Assembly: GCF_018449725.1 (NCBI RefSeq)
Contig: NZ_JAAVVC010000026.1
Coordinates: forward strand, 1-64,000
Reading direction: 5' to 3'
Length of the DNA: 64,000 nt
From: Pseudomonas sp. dw_612
GTDB lineage: Bacteria; Pseudomonadota; Gammaproteobacteria; Pseudomonadales; Pseudomonadaceae
Shown here: in pieces, positions 9,623-16,716 of the stretch
Numbering within the stretch: position 1 is the first letter of the stretch
Layout: every line of letters begins with the position of its first letter
Program-made: the position numbers and the translations under genes
The notes under the pieces: model-generated
Told to the model about the DNA's origin: nothing
Databases searched by the model: none
What the model saw: only the letters and a program-made list of their open reading frames with translations

Positions 9623-10580
9623 CGACAAGTCCTGCCTGTGAGAAAAGTTGCTGGTTGCTGCGCAGGTCGAAGAACCCGGCGTTGTGTAGGGCCTGGAGCG
9701 TAGCACCCGCCCCTGAGCGGGCCCGCAACACGGCGGCTTGCGCGCCAGTCAGGCCGCCGAGAATCTCTGCAATACAGGTGCCATTCAGCCCCGCACTGTG
9801 CAGGCTTTCCTTAAGCCATCGTTCATCGACTTCAAAGAACACCAGAATGATTTCCACCAGCCATTTGGCGGCGAACGTGCGTTGACTGCTGTTCAGGGTC
9901 AGCCACAGATAATGGAATACCTCTGAGAAATAGCGACTGTGACGCGCCTCGTCCGTGAGATGGTCCCTGAGCATTTCCTGGACGCTGGACACCAGTGTGT
10001 CGCGGCAAACATCGAGCAGTTCTCGGGCGATGATGGTTTCGGATACGAAGCCAACGAGGAACAACGCCAGCGTCTTGTGCCGGAGCGGGGTTTGCTCGAG
10101 CAGGGTGTTCAACCGGGTTATCCGTTGGGGCATCACTGGACGCTGGGTGATGCCGTAATGCCCCGCAATCTGCTCGGCGAGACTATTGGAGAACAGTGCA
10201 TGAAAACCTTCATCGGTGTAGAGCTGCAAAGCGGCCGTTTTCATCCGCTGCGGGATGCTGATGCCCAGTTCATCGTGGACGATGGTTTCCACCGAACGGT
10301 TGACGATTCGGTGTTCCAGCAGGGTGGTGTAGTCGAGGAAATACACCAGGTGGTTGGCCGACAAGCGATGGATGACCGATGGGCCTGCTGCCTTGATGCT
10401 TGGGTGACTCAGATAGGGCAGAAAGGCTGGCGGGAACCAGTGTCGTGTTTCCAGTTGCTGCTCCAGATCCGGCGGCAACAGGTAGGTATGTTCACTGGCA
10501 CGCACCGAGGCTCGGGTATTCCAGTCACCCAAGGTGAAACGCCGGGCCCAGAAATCCGGGAGAGCGGAGGTTCCGGTCAT
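9615..10580 (-). CDS. AurF-like non-haem diiron oxygenase
   Basis: 321 residues from the ATG at 10580, which overlaps the stop of the upstream dehydrogenase (ATGA). It resembles the p-aminobenzoate N-oxygenase AurF family. All seven metal ligands can be placed with near-AurF spacing: Glu89, Glu124 and His127 (DEGFH), Glu181 (SETII), and His207-Glu211-His214 in DHLTDEARH (H-x3-E-x2-H). The 35-residue gap between the first two Glu is what I recall for AurF itself. These enzymes bind two irons and oxidise amines to hydroxylamine, nitroso or nitro groups; some family members oxidise carbon instead. The substrate here is unknown. The context (small peptide, flavin dehydrogenase, exporter) suggests a peptide or a peptide-derived amine. 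Function within the operon is inference. Confidence 0.85.
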   Translation of the reverse strand: MTGTSALPDFWARRFTLGDWNTRASVRASEHTYLLPPDLEQQLETRHWFPPAFLPYLSHPSIKAAGPSVIHRLSANHLVYFLDYTTLLEHRIVNRSVETIVHDELGISIPQRMKTAALQLYTDEGFHALFSNSLAEQIAGHYGITQRPVMPQRITRLNTLLEQTPLRHKTLALFLVGFVSETIIARELLDVCRDTLVSSVQEMLRDHLTDEARHSRYFSEVFHYLWLTLNSSQRTFAAKWLVEIILVFFEVDERWLKESLHSAGLNGTCIAEILGGLTGAQAAVLRARSGAGATLQALHNAGFFDLRSNQQLFSQAGLVDG

Positions 10581-11653
10581 TGTGGGCGCCCCTCGTTCAG
10601 CAGAGCTTTCAATTCCTTGCACATTACCTGCCCGTCGCTCTGACCGCAGCCGACAAAAAACAACGGTTGTTCCGCGCTCTCCTCAAGCCCCAGCAGCGTT
10701 TCGACCTGATCGTCCGTCAGCGCCCCCGTCAGCCAGGTGCCGAGGCCCAATGCGGTGGCCACCAGTTGGAAGGTCTGGGAAATATGACCCGCCTCGACAT
10801 AGGCCATCCGATAAGCGCGGGAGTGTTGGTATTTCCACCACAACTTGTCGAAGCGCGCGGTAATGAACAGGCCCACGGGCAGGTTGTTGATGAAATGTTG
10901 TCCGCACAGCAATTGACCCAGCGGCGCGGCCGGCAGTGTGTTGACGAAGCTTAATGCGTGATCGGTCGGATGATAGGCGTAGAGCCCGGGCGCCAGGCCA
11001 TCGACGTTTTGCACGTGAAGAAAACCTTCGCAGGCGTTCAATCCTCCACCCGAAGGGCTGCTGCGGCGGGCGCTCAAGCCTTCGGCGACCGTCTCGTCCA
11101 CGTCGCCTTCGCGCTCTTTGAGGTAGCCGAGGGACAGATAAAGCAACGTGCTGATATCCCCAAGGGACGCCGCTTTGCCGGTGAAAGACCGGCAGGTTTT
11201 ACGCAGAACCAGTGCATCAACGAGGCTGTCGGCCGGCAAGCCGGAGGGCGCAGGCAGGTTGATCAGCTCGCTGGCAGCACGCTGCGCGAGGCCGGAGGCT
11301 GGTGCGTTGGAGGTCAATACGTCATTGCAATGGTCCAGATAATGTCTCGACCATTCATGGATATTCTGTGGGGTATATGCGCACGGTATATTCTTGGTGC
11401 CGATATGAAATATCTTTGATAGTTCGTCCCAGCCCCATTCGGAAGTGCTTTGTGTTGAAGTTGTCAGTATTCCTGTTTCCAGTAATTGGATGTCAATTAT
11501 ATTGTTGTTGTCGAACGCTTCTGGATTGTCGGTAAGTTGTGCAAGTCGGGTGGAGTACTCAAGATTAAGTTCGAACTGCTTGTGGTTTCGGTAATCCCAG
11601 ACGATTTGGCCAGGCGTGCGGGGCAGTATGAAGAGATGAGGGTTTATCTGCAT
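10577..11653 (-). CDS. SagB-type FMN-dependent dehydrogenase
   Basis: 358 residues, ATG start. The C-terminal part (about 145-350) is a nitroreductase-fold domain of the SagB/McbC peptide dehydrogenase type. It contains RKTCRSFTG at 151-159, RRSSPSGGGLNACEG at 196-210, LAPGLYAYHP at 220-229, WWKYQHSRAYRMAYVEAGH at 272-290 and ALGLGTWLTGAL at 301-312. Lys274-Tyr275 fall where azoline dehydrogenases carry their catalytic Lys-Tyr pair. The N-terminal 130 residues resemble no domain I can name; they could bind the peptide substrate. The coding DNA of the first 90 or so codons is visibly AT-richer than the rest. Relatives oxidise azolines to azoles in modified peptides, but no YcaO cyclodehydratase gene lies nearby, so the reaction is open. 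It overlaps the AurF-like gene by 4 bp. Confidence 0.83.
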   Translation of the reverse strand: MQINPHLFILPRTPGQIVWDYRNHKQFELNLEYSTRLAQLTDNPEAFDNNNIIDIQLLETGILTTSTQSTSEWGWDELSKIFHIGTKNIPCAYTPQNIHEWSRHYLDHCNDVLTSNAPASGLAQRAASELINLPAPSGLPADSLVDALVLRKTCRSFTGKAASLGDISTLLYLSLGYLKEREGDVDETVAEGLSARRSSPSGGGLNACEGFLHVQNVDGLAPGLYAYHPTDHALSFVNTLPAAPLGQLLCGQHFINNLPVGLFITARFDKLWWKYQHSRAYRMAYVEAGHISQTFQLVATALGLGTWLTGALTDDQVETLLGLEESAEQPLFFVGCGQSDGQVMCKELKALLNEGRPQ

Positions 11654-11687
11654 GAAGGGCGGTTCGCTCTGGGCTGTGCCATAGAAA

Positions 11688-11716
11688 ACGCTGGGTAAGC
11701 CGGCACTCCCCAGCGT
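11688..11716 (-). terminator. Terminator-like hairpin between peptide gene and enzymes
   Basis: A perfect 8-bp stem (ACGCTGGG / CCCAGCGT) closes a 13-base loop and is followed on the minus strand by TTTCTAT. It sits just after the peptide stop codon and 34 bases before the dehydrogenase start. Partial termination here would give more peptide message than enzyme message. Confidence 0.6.
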
Positions 11717-11725
11717 CTCAATTAC

Positions 11726-11797
11726 TTAGCGGGCTTTTGGCGCAACCAGAAAAGCCAGGTTAGCGATTTTGTTGGTTTCCAGAATAACTGCTTTCAT
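11726..11797 (-). CDS. 23-residue peptide, candidate precursor
   Basis: Too short for ordinary gene calling. The ATG at 11797 has a near-perfect Shine-Dalgarno, AAGGAG, 8 bases upstream (complement of 11804-11811), preceded by a good sigma70 promoter. The product starts MKAVILETNK, ends FLVAPKAR and has IANLA between. It has no Cys, Ser, Tyr, His or Trp, a single Thr (residue 8), two Asn, three Lys and a C-terminal Arg. It is the first gene of the operon with the SagB-like dehydrogenase, the AurF-like oxygenase and the exporter, and a terminator-like hairpin separates it from them, an arrangement common for precursor peptides. It is about as short as the PQQ precursor PqqA but does not resemble it. 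The alternative is an attenuation leader peptide; it is rich in Ile, Leu and Val codons. No function is established. Confidence 0.6.
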   Translation of the reverse strand: MKAVILETNKIANLAFLVAPKAR

Positions 11798-11826
11798 GTT
11801 TTGAACTCCTTGTAAGTGATAGTGAG

Positions 11827-11844
11827 TGTCACTTCTTGGTGACA
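11827..11844. promoter_or_regulatory. Operator-like palindrome at the transcription start
   Basis: Perfect inverted repeat TGTCAC-N6-GTGACA, 29 bp upstream of the peptide start codon. It begins about 6 bp downstream of the predicted -10 box, so it overlaps the likely +1 position and could bind a repressor or form a 5' hairpin. No regulator gene lies beside the operon. Confidence 0.5.
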
Positions 11845-11849
11845 ACTCA

Positions 11850-11877
11850 ATCATAGTTTGTAATGAGTTCTTATCAA
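11850..11877 (-). promoter_or_regulatory. Predicted sigma70 promoter of the peptide operon
   Basis: On the minus strand, -35 TTGATA (11877-11872) and -10 TATGAT (11855-11850) are separated by 16 bp, each one or two mismatches from consensus. The start codon lies about 45 bases downstream of the predicted start of transcription. Confidence 0.6.
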
Positions 11878-12044
11878 GGGGGAATTCGGTAGGAATGTTC
11901 CAGTAATTTTGTGGGAGCGATCTTCAGGTCCAGGCTAACTTGTAGGCCTTATTCTTTAGAGTAAAAGATGCAGGGAAACTTCCTGCACGTCAGTAGGACG
12001 GCAAGTGTAAGAAATAGAAAAATTCAGAGGGGGGATAAAGCAAG

Positions 12045-12066
12045 CGGGGAGCCTGTTGGCTCCCCG
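12045..12066 (-). terminator. Hairpin terminator after rlmI
   Basis: The 9-bp stem CGGGGAGCC / GGCTCCCCG has a 4-base loop and lies 15 bases after the rlmI stop. The T-run following it on the minus strand is poor (CTTGCTTTATC), so termination strength is uncertain. The 11880-12040 stretch upstream of it holds no gene I can support. Confidence 0.6.
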
Positions 12067-12080
12067 TCAAACCCGCGTCA

Positions 12081-13277
12081 TCAGCTGTTTGGCAGCAGGC
12101 GGCAGGTGATGCTCTTGATGTAGCGGGTTTCGGCGATGGCCGGGTGCACCGGGTGATCCGGACCCTGACCGCCACGTTCCAGCATTTGAATGTTGCGATC
12201 CAGGTGACGGGCGCTGGTCAGCAGGATGTTCTGCAGGTCATCTTCCGGCAGGTGCATCGAGCACGACGCGCTGACCAGGATGCCGTCCTTGCTGAGCAGG
12301 CGCATGGCTTGCTCGTTCAGGCGACGGTAGGCACCTTCACCGTTTTTCATGTCTTTTTTACGTTTGATGAAGGCCGGCGGGTCGGCCACGATTACGTCGA
12401 AACGCTCTTCGCTGGCTTTCAGCTCTTTCAGGGCTTCGAACACGTCGCCTTCGATGCAGGTCATTTTCTCGGCGACGCCGTTCAGCGCGGCGTTGCGCTC
12501 GACACCGTCGAGGGCGAAGGCCGAAGCGTCAACGCAGAACACTTCGCTGGCGCCGAACGCGGCCGCTTGCACGCCCCAACCGCCGATGTAGCTGTACAGG
12601 TCGAGCACGCGTTTGCCTTTGGCGTAAGGGGCCAGACGTGCGCGGTTCATGCGGTGGTCGTAGAACCAGCCGGTTTTCTGGCCCTGGATGACCGGCGCTT
12701 CGAATTTCACGCCGTTTTCTTCCAGCGCAACCCACTCCGGCACCAGGCCGAACACGGTTTCGACGTAGCGGTTGAGGCCTTCGGCGTCACGGGCGGCGGA
12801 GTCGTTCTTGAACAGAATGCCGCTTGGCTTGAGCACTTGGGTCAGCGCCGCGATCACGTCTTCTTTATGGGCTTCCATGGTTGCCGAAGCGATCTGCACC
12901 ACCAGGATGTCGCCGAAACGGTCGACCACCAGGCCCGGCAGCAAGTCGGAATCACCGTAGACCAGGCGATAGAACGGCTTGTCGAACAGGCGATCGCGCA
13001 GGGACAGGGCGACGTTCAGGCGATGCACCAGCAGCGACTTGTCCAGTGGCAACTTGATGTCGCGCGACAGCAAACGCGCGCAGATCAGGTTGTTCGGGCT
13101 CATGGCTACGATGCCCAGCGGTTTGCCGCTGGCGGCTTCGAGGATCGCCTGGTCACCGGCCTGGAAACCGTGCAAAGGGGTCGCCGCTACATCGATTTCG
13201 TTGCTATAGACCCACAAGTGGCCGTTTCGCAGGCGTCGGTCGGCGTTGGCTTTGAGGCGCAGGCTAGGCAGGGACAT
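12081..13277 (-). CDS. rlmI: 23S rRNA (cytosine-C5) methyltransferase RlmI-like
   Basis: 398 residues from the ATG at 13277, with GGAG 7 bases before it; an open extension to 13379 lacks family similarity. An N-terminal PUA-type RNA-binding domain (MSLPSLRLKANADRRLRNGHLWVYSNEI) is followed by a class I SAM methyltransferase domain with VLDLYSYIGGWG, the acidic end FCVDAS, and VIVADPPAF. The catalytic-Cys motif SASCSMHL is at about 350-357. The family methylates cytosine 1962 of 23S rRNA. It is monocistronic and divergent from the HDOD gene. Confidence 0.9.
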   Translation of the reverse strand: MSLPSLRLKANADRRLRNGHLWVYSNEIDVAATPLHGFQAGDQAILEAASGKPLGIVAMSPNNLICARLLSRDIKLPLDKSLLVHRLNVALSLRDRLFDKPFYRLVYGDSDLLPGLVVDRFGDILVVQIASATMEAHKEDVIAALTQVLKPSGILFKNDSAARDAEGLNRYVETVFGLVPEWVALEENGVKFEAPVIQGQKTGWFYDHRMNRARLAPYAKGKRVLDLYSYIGGWGVQAAAFGASEVFCVDASAFALDGVERNAALNGVAEKMTCIEGDVFEALKELKASEERFDVIVADPPAFIKRKKDMKNGEGAYRRLNEQAMRLLSKDGILVSASCSMHLPEDDLQNILLTSARHLDRNIQMLERGGQGPDHPVHPAIAETRYIKSITCRLLPNS

Positions 13278-13452
13278 GACGTCGCTCCGGAAAAAAGAGC
13301 GGGAGTATAGCGTGTTGCGCAAGGCCCCGGCTCGGCAGATAGACCTGTGGCGATGCGGGCTATCAGATGAAATTTTCACCGATCTGCCGGCCAGTGTGTC
13401 GGATCCAACTTTATAAGGGTTAGAATCGGCGCCTGTCCCAGAGTGTGTACTT

Positions 13453-14322
13453 ATGTCCCAAGAGCTGAGTTCCGAACAGATTCAACAGTCCCTGCAAGGC
13501 ATCAGCGTGCCGGCCCAGCCGCAGATCATGGTGGATCTGCAGATGGAGCAGTACATGCCTGACCCGGACCTGGAAGTGATCGCGAAACTGATCGCCCAGG
13601 ACCCAGGCCTCTCCGGGGCACTGCTGAAAATCGTCAACTCGCCGTATTACGGCTTGAGTAACAAGATCGCCTCGATCCAGCGTGCGGTGAATCTGCTGGG
13701 CAGCCGTTCGATCATCAACCTGATCAACGCGCAGTCGATCAAGGGCGAGATGAACGACGACACTATCGTCACCTTGAACCGGTTCTGGGACACGGCCCAG
13801 GATGTGGCGATGACCTGCCTGACCCTGGCCAAGCGCATCGGCTCCCAGGCCGGGGACGAGGCTTATGCGCTGGGCCTGTTCCACGACTGCGGCGTGCCGC
13901 TGATGCTCAAGCGTTTCCCCGATTACATGAAAACCCTGGAAGAGGCCTACGCCAGCGCGAGTGCCGAATGCCGGGTCGTGGACACCGAGAACCGGGTGTA
14001 CAACACCAACCATGCGGTGGTCGGTTACTACACGGCCAAGTCCTGGCGTTTGCCGGAACACATCAGCGCCGCCATCGCCAATCACCACAATGCCCTGGCG
14101 ATCTTCAGTGACGAGTCTTCGCGCAACAGTCAGCTGAAAAACCTGCTGTCGATCCTGAAAATGGCCGAACACATTTGCGCGTCCTATCGCGTGCTGGGCA
14201 ACCAGACCGAGGACCACGAGTGGAACAGCATCGGGCCGTTGGTGCTCGATTATGTCGGCCTCTCGGATTACGATTTCGAGACCCTCAAACAAACGATTCG
14301 CGACCTCGGCGCTCATCACTGA
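13453..14322 (+). CDS. HDOD domain protein
   Basis: 289 residues. The HDOD fold, a degenerate HD-type domain without phosphohydrolase metal ligands, covers about 20-220. Family hallmarks visible are PAQPQIMVDLQ, IAQDPGLSGALLKIVNSPYYGLSNKIASIQRAVNLLG and ALGLFHDCGVPLM, and the degenerate HD site NHAVVGYYTAKSW-LPEHI is seen near 185-205. HDOD proteins act in signalling or gene regulation, often without known enzymatic activity. It precedes mutM by 25 bp on the same strand, so co-transcription is likely. The specific role is not known to me. Confidence 0.85.
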   Translation: MSQELSSEQIQQSLQGISVPAQPQIMVDLQMEQYMPDPDLEVIAKLIAQDPGLSGALLKIVNSPYYGLSNKIASIQRAVNLLGSRSIINLINAQSIKGEMNDDTIVTLNRFWDTAQDVAMTCLTLAKRIGSQAGDEAYALGLFHDCGVPLMLKRFPDYMKTLEEAYASASAECRVVDTENRVYNTNHAVVGYYTAKSWRLPEHISAAIANHHNALAIFSDESSRNSQLKNLLSILKMAEHICASYRVLGNQTEDHEWNSIGPLVLDYVGLSDYDFETLKQTIRDLGAHH

Positions 14323-14347
14323 GTGTCCGGTATTTCCTGAGAACAGC

Positions 14348-15160
14348 ATGCCTGAACTGCCAGAAGTCGAAACCACCCGCCGGGGCATCGCCCCGCACCT
14401 GGAAGGCCAGCGGGTCAGCCGGGTCATCGTGCGTGACCGGCGTCTGCGCTGGCCGATTCCCGAGGACCTGGACGTGCGCCTGTCCGGCCAGCGCATTGTG
14501 CTGGTGGAGCGCCGCGCCAAGTACCTGTTGATCAATGCCGAGGTCGGTACGTTGATCAGCCATTTGGGCATGTCGGGCAATTTGCGTCTGGTGGAAGTCG
14601 GCACGCCGGCGGCCAAGCATGAACATGTGGATATCGAACTCGAATCCGGCCTGGCCCTGCGTTACACCGACCCGCGTCGGTTTGGCGCGATGCTCTGGAG
14701 TCTCGACCCGCTCAATCATGAGTTGCTGATTCGCCTGGGGCCGGAGCCGTTGACCGACCTGTTCGACGGCGAGCGTCTGTTCCAGCAATCGCGCAATCGC
14801 TCGATGGCAGTCAAGCCGTTCATCATGGACAACGCGGTGGTGGTGGGGGTCGGCAATATCTATGCGACAGAAGCGCTGTTCGCCGCCGGCATCGACCCGC
14901 GTCGCGAAGCCAAGAGCATTTCCCGGGCGCGCTACCTGAAACTGGCGATCGAGATCAAACGCATCCTCGCCCATGCCATCGAGCGTGGCGGTACGACGTT
15001 GCGCGACTTTATCGGCGGTGACGGCCAGCCGGGCTACTTCCAGCAGGAACTGTTCGTCTACGGCCGTGGCAGCGAGCCGTGCAAAGTCTGCGGCACGGAG
15101 TTGCGTAGCGTGACGCTGGGCCAGCGCGCCAGCGTCTTTTGCCCGCGCTGCCAGAGCTGA
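14348..15160 (+). CDS. mutM: Formamidopyrimidine-DNA glycosylase
   Basis: 270 residues, a bifunctional DNA glycosylase/AP lyase that removes 8-oxoguanine and other oxidised purines. The N-terminus PELPEVETTRRG contains the catalytic Pro2 and Glu3 after Met removal. Lys58 (RRAKYL) matches the catalytic Lys, and the C-terminal zinc finger CxVC-x16-CPRC reads CKVCGTEL ... VFCPRCQS. The open frame extends upstream to 14252 inside the HDOD gene, but the MPELPE start is essential for activity and fixes the start codon at 14348. Confidence 0.97.
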   Translation: MPELPEVETTRRGIAPHLEGQRVSRVIVRDRRLRWPIPEDLDVRLSGQRIVLVERRAKYLLINAEVGTLISHLGMSGNLRLVEVGTPAAKHEHVDIELESGLALRYTDPRRFGAMLWSLDPLNHELLIRLGPEPLTDLFDGERLFQQSRNRSMAVKPFIMDNAVVVGVGNIYATEALFAAGIDPRREAKSISRARYLKLAIEIKRILAHAIERGGTTLRDFIGGDGQPGYFQQELFVYGRGSEPCKVCGTELRSVTLGQRASVFCPRCQS

Positions 15161-15214
15161 TACGCCCGACGGTCTATAGTCAGTGTTCTCACTGCCTAGC
15201 CGAAGGACCGTGCC

Positions 15215-15538
15215 ATGAATTCGTTTCGAACCTTTGTCGTTGTCTTGTTGCTGAGCGTCGGTGTGCCGGCGATGGCGGCTGAAAACGGCAGCGGCGACCC
15301 GCGTTACACCATCCAGAACCCACCGGCCTACGCCATGATCGGCGACTTGCTGATTGCCCGACCTTTGCTGGTGGCGGCGACGGTGATTGGTGCCGGGGTG
15401 TTTGTGGTGTCGCTGCCGTTTACCGCGCTGGGTGGCGGCGTGGGCGACGCGGGGCAGGCATTGGTGGTCGACCCGGCGAAAGCCGCGTTTGTGCGATGCC
15501 TGGGGTGTATCGGGGAGGGGTTTGAGCAGCGGGAATGA
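15215..15538 (+). CDS. Small exported or membrane protein of unknown function
   Basis: 107 residues. A signal peptide is clear: MNSFRTFVVVLLLSVGVPAMA, with the AMA-AE cleavage site after residue 21. A second hydrophobic, Gly/Val-rich segment lies at about 46-75 (LLIARPLLVAATVIGAGVFVVSLPF), and two Cys occur near the end (CLGCIGEGF). An AAGGA site precedes the ATG. It follows mutM and is probably a short separate unit. Related Pseudomonas genes carry a transporter label without evidence, which I would not adopt. Function unknown. Confidence 0.7.
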   Translation: MNSFRTFVVVLLLSVGVPAMAAENGSGDPRYTIQNPPAYAMIGDLLIARPLLVAATVIGAGVFVVSLPFTALGGGVGDAGQALVVDPAKAAFVRCLGCIGEGFEQRE

Positions 15539-15571
15539 AGGCCGTTACATTTTTGGTGTGGCGGATGACGC

Positions 15572-15667
15572 CTTCGCGAGCAAGCCCGCTCCCACATGGG
15601 TTCTGTGTTGTTAATCAGAACTTGTAAACACTGCAGATCCCATGTGGGAGCGGGCTTGCTCGCGAAG
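15572..15667. repeat. REP pair, family 1
   Basis: Inverted arms CTTCGCGAGCAAGCCCGCTC and complement, about 25 bases each, separated by about 45 bp. It lies between the small membrane protein gene and the convergent ferredoxin gene. Confidence 0.9.
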
Positions 15668-15699
15668 AGGCCCGCAAACACACCGCAAAACCATCAGGC

Positions 15700-15951
15700 T
15701 CAAGCCTTACCGGTAATGATCCGATACTTCTCCATCAACTGTTCTTCAGTCTCTGGATGAGCTTCGTCCAGCGGAATGCAATCCACCGGGCAGACTTGCT
15801 GGCACTGCGGTTCGTCGTAGTGACCGACACACTGGGTGCACAGGTTCGGGTCGATCACGTAGATCTCTTCGCCTTGGGAAATGGCGGCGTTCGGGCACTC
15901 GGGTTCGCAGACGTCGCAGTTGATGCAATCGTCGGTGATGATCAGGGACAT
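15700..15951 (-). CDS. fdx1: 2[4Fe-4S] ferredoxin, YfhL/Fdx1 type
   Basis: 83 residues from the ATG at 15951 with a GGAG site; an upstream extension of the frame is not ferredoxin-like. Two cluster motifs are present: CINCDVCEPECPNAA near residues 9-23 and CTQCVGHYDEPQCQQVCP, in which the usual CxxCxxC spacing is stretched by an 8-residue insertion, followed by a C-terminal extension. This pattern defines the Alvin-type ferredoxins, called FDX1 in P. aeruginosa, which carry low-potential electrons. As in that species it lies next to coaD. Confidence 0.9.
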   Translation of the reverse strand: MSLIITDDCINCDVCEPECPNAAISQGEEIYVIDPNLCTQCVGHYDEPQCQQVCPVDCIPLDEAHPETEEQLMEKYRIITGKA

Positions 15952-16095
15952 GCTAACTCCAGCCAGGGCGGCAGGCCCGGGCGCAATAAACCAATGCGCG
16001 CAATTGTGCCGCATTGGCGCCCGCAGTGCACGCGGGCGCGATCAAGTGCAGGGGATAGCGGTCTGCGGTGGCTGCGCAAATGGGGGTGTCAGCCC

Positions 16096-16125
16096 AAAAA
16101 GATCGCAGCCTTCGGCAGCTCCTAC
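16096..16125. repeat. Single arm of repeat family 2
   Basis: One arm only (AAAAAGATCGCAGCCTTCGG and onward to CTCCTAC). The last bases form the coaD stop codon on the minus strand. The matching second arm is missing. Confidence 0.8.
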
Positions 16126-16601
16126 TTCTTGAACCGCTGGGTGAGGGCGTCCGCCACCGCCGGGTGGACAAACTTGGTGATATCGCCGCCCAGGGCTGCG
16201 ATTTCACGGACCAGCGTCGAGGAAATAAACGAATAACGCTCCGAAGGCGTGAGAAACAGGCTTTCCACATCCGGCGCCAACTGGCGGTTCATGTTGGCCA
16301 GCTGGAATTCGTATTCGAAGTCCGAGACCGCGCGCAAGCCACGCAGGAACACGTTGGCATTCTTCTCTTTGGCGAAGTGTGCGAGCAGCGTCGAGAAGCC
16401 GACGACTTCAACGTTGGGCAGATGTTTAGTGACCTCGCGGGCCAGCTCCACACGCTGTTCCAGGGGAAACAACGGGTTTTTCTTCGGGCTGGCAGCGACG
16501 GCAATGATCACGTGATCGAACAGGCGCGCGGCGCGTTCGACCAGATCGCCATGGCCCTTGGTAATAGGGTCGAAGGTACCTGGGTACAACACTCGGTTCA
16601 T
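16122..16601 (-). CDS. coaD: Phosphopantetheine adenylyltransferase
   Basis: 159 residues. Transfers AMP from ATP to 4'-phosphopantetheine, the penultimate step of coenzyme A synthesis. Visible: the nucleotidyltransferase opening YPGTFDPITKGHGDL with His18 of the (T/H)xGH motif, LRAVSDFEYEFQLANMNRQL, and YSFISSTLVREIAALGGDI. Full family length. The stop codon lies inside one arm of a dispersed repeat, so the last residues (FKK) may have been altered by its insertion. It lies 115 bp from the GMC oxidoreductase gene. Confidence 0.97.
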   Translation of the reverse strand: MNRVLYPGTFDPITKGHGDLVERAARLFDHVIIAVAASPKKNPLFPLEQRVELAREVTKHLPNVEVVGFSTLLAHFAKEKNANVFLRGLRAVSDFEYEFQLANMNRQLAPDVESLFLTPSERYSFISSTLVREIAALGGDITKFVHPAVADALTQRFKK

Positions 16602-16716
16602 CGCGTCGTCCTGGCGGGAGTCCGTTGGGGACTCGGATGGTATCGCAGCCTTCCCGGTCGGGAAAGTCGCCTGTTAGGTAAGAAAGCACTATAGACGATG
16701 GGAATATGGCGGTTTT

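Noticed and set aside
11302..11535. Small plus-strand open frame within the dehydrogenase region
   Set aside because: There is no ribosome-binding site and no family features; it lies opposite the SagB-like gene, whose nitroreductase-domain motifs are clear.
11726..11797. PQQ precursor PqqA
   Set aside because: It has the same length, but the Glu and Tyr pattern of PqqA is missing and no pqqB-E genes are present.
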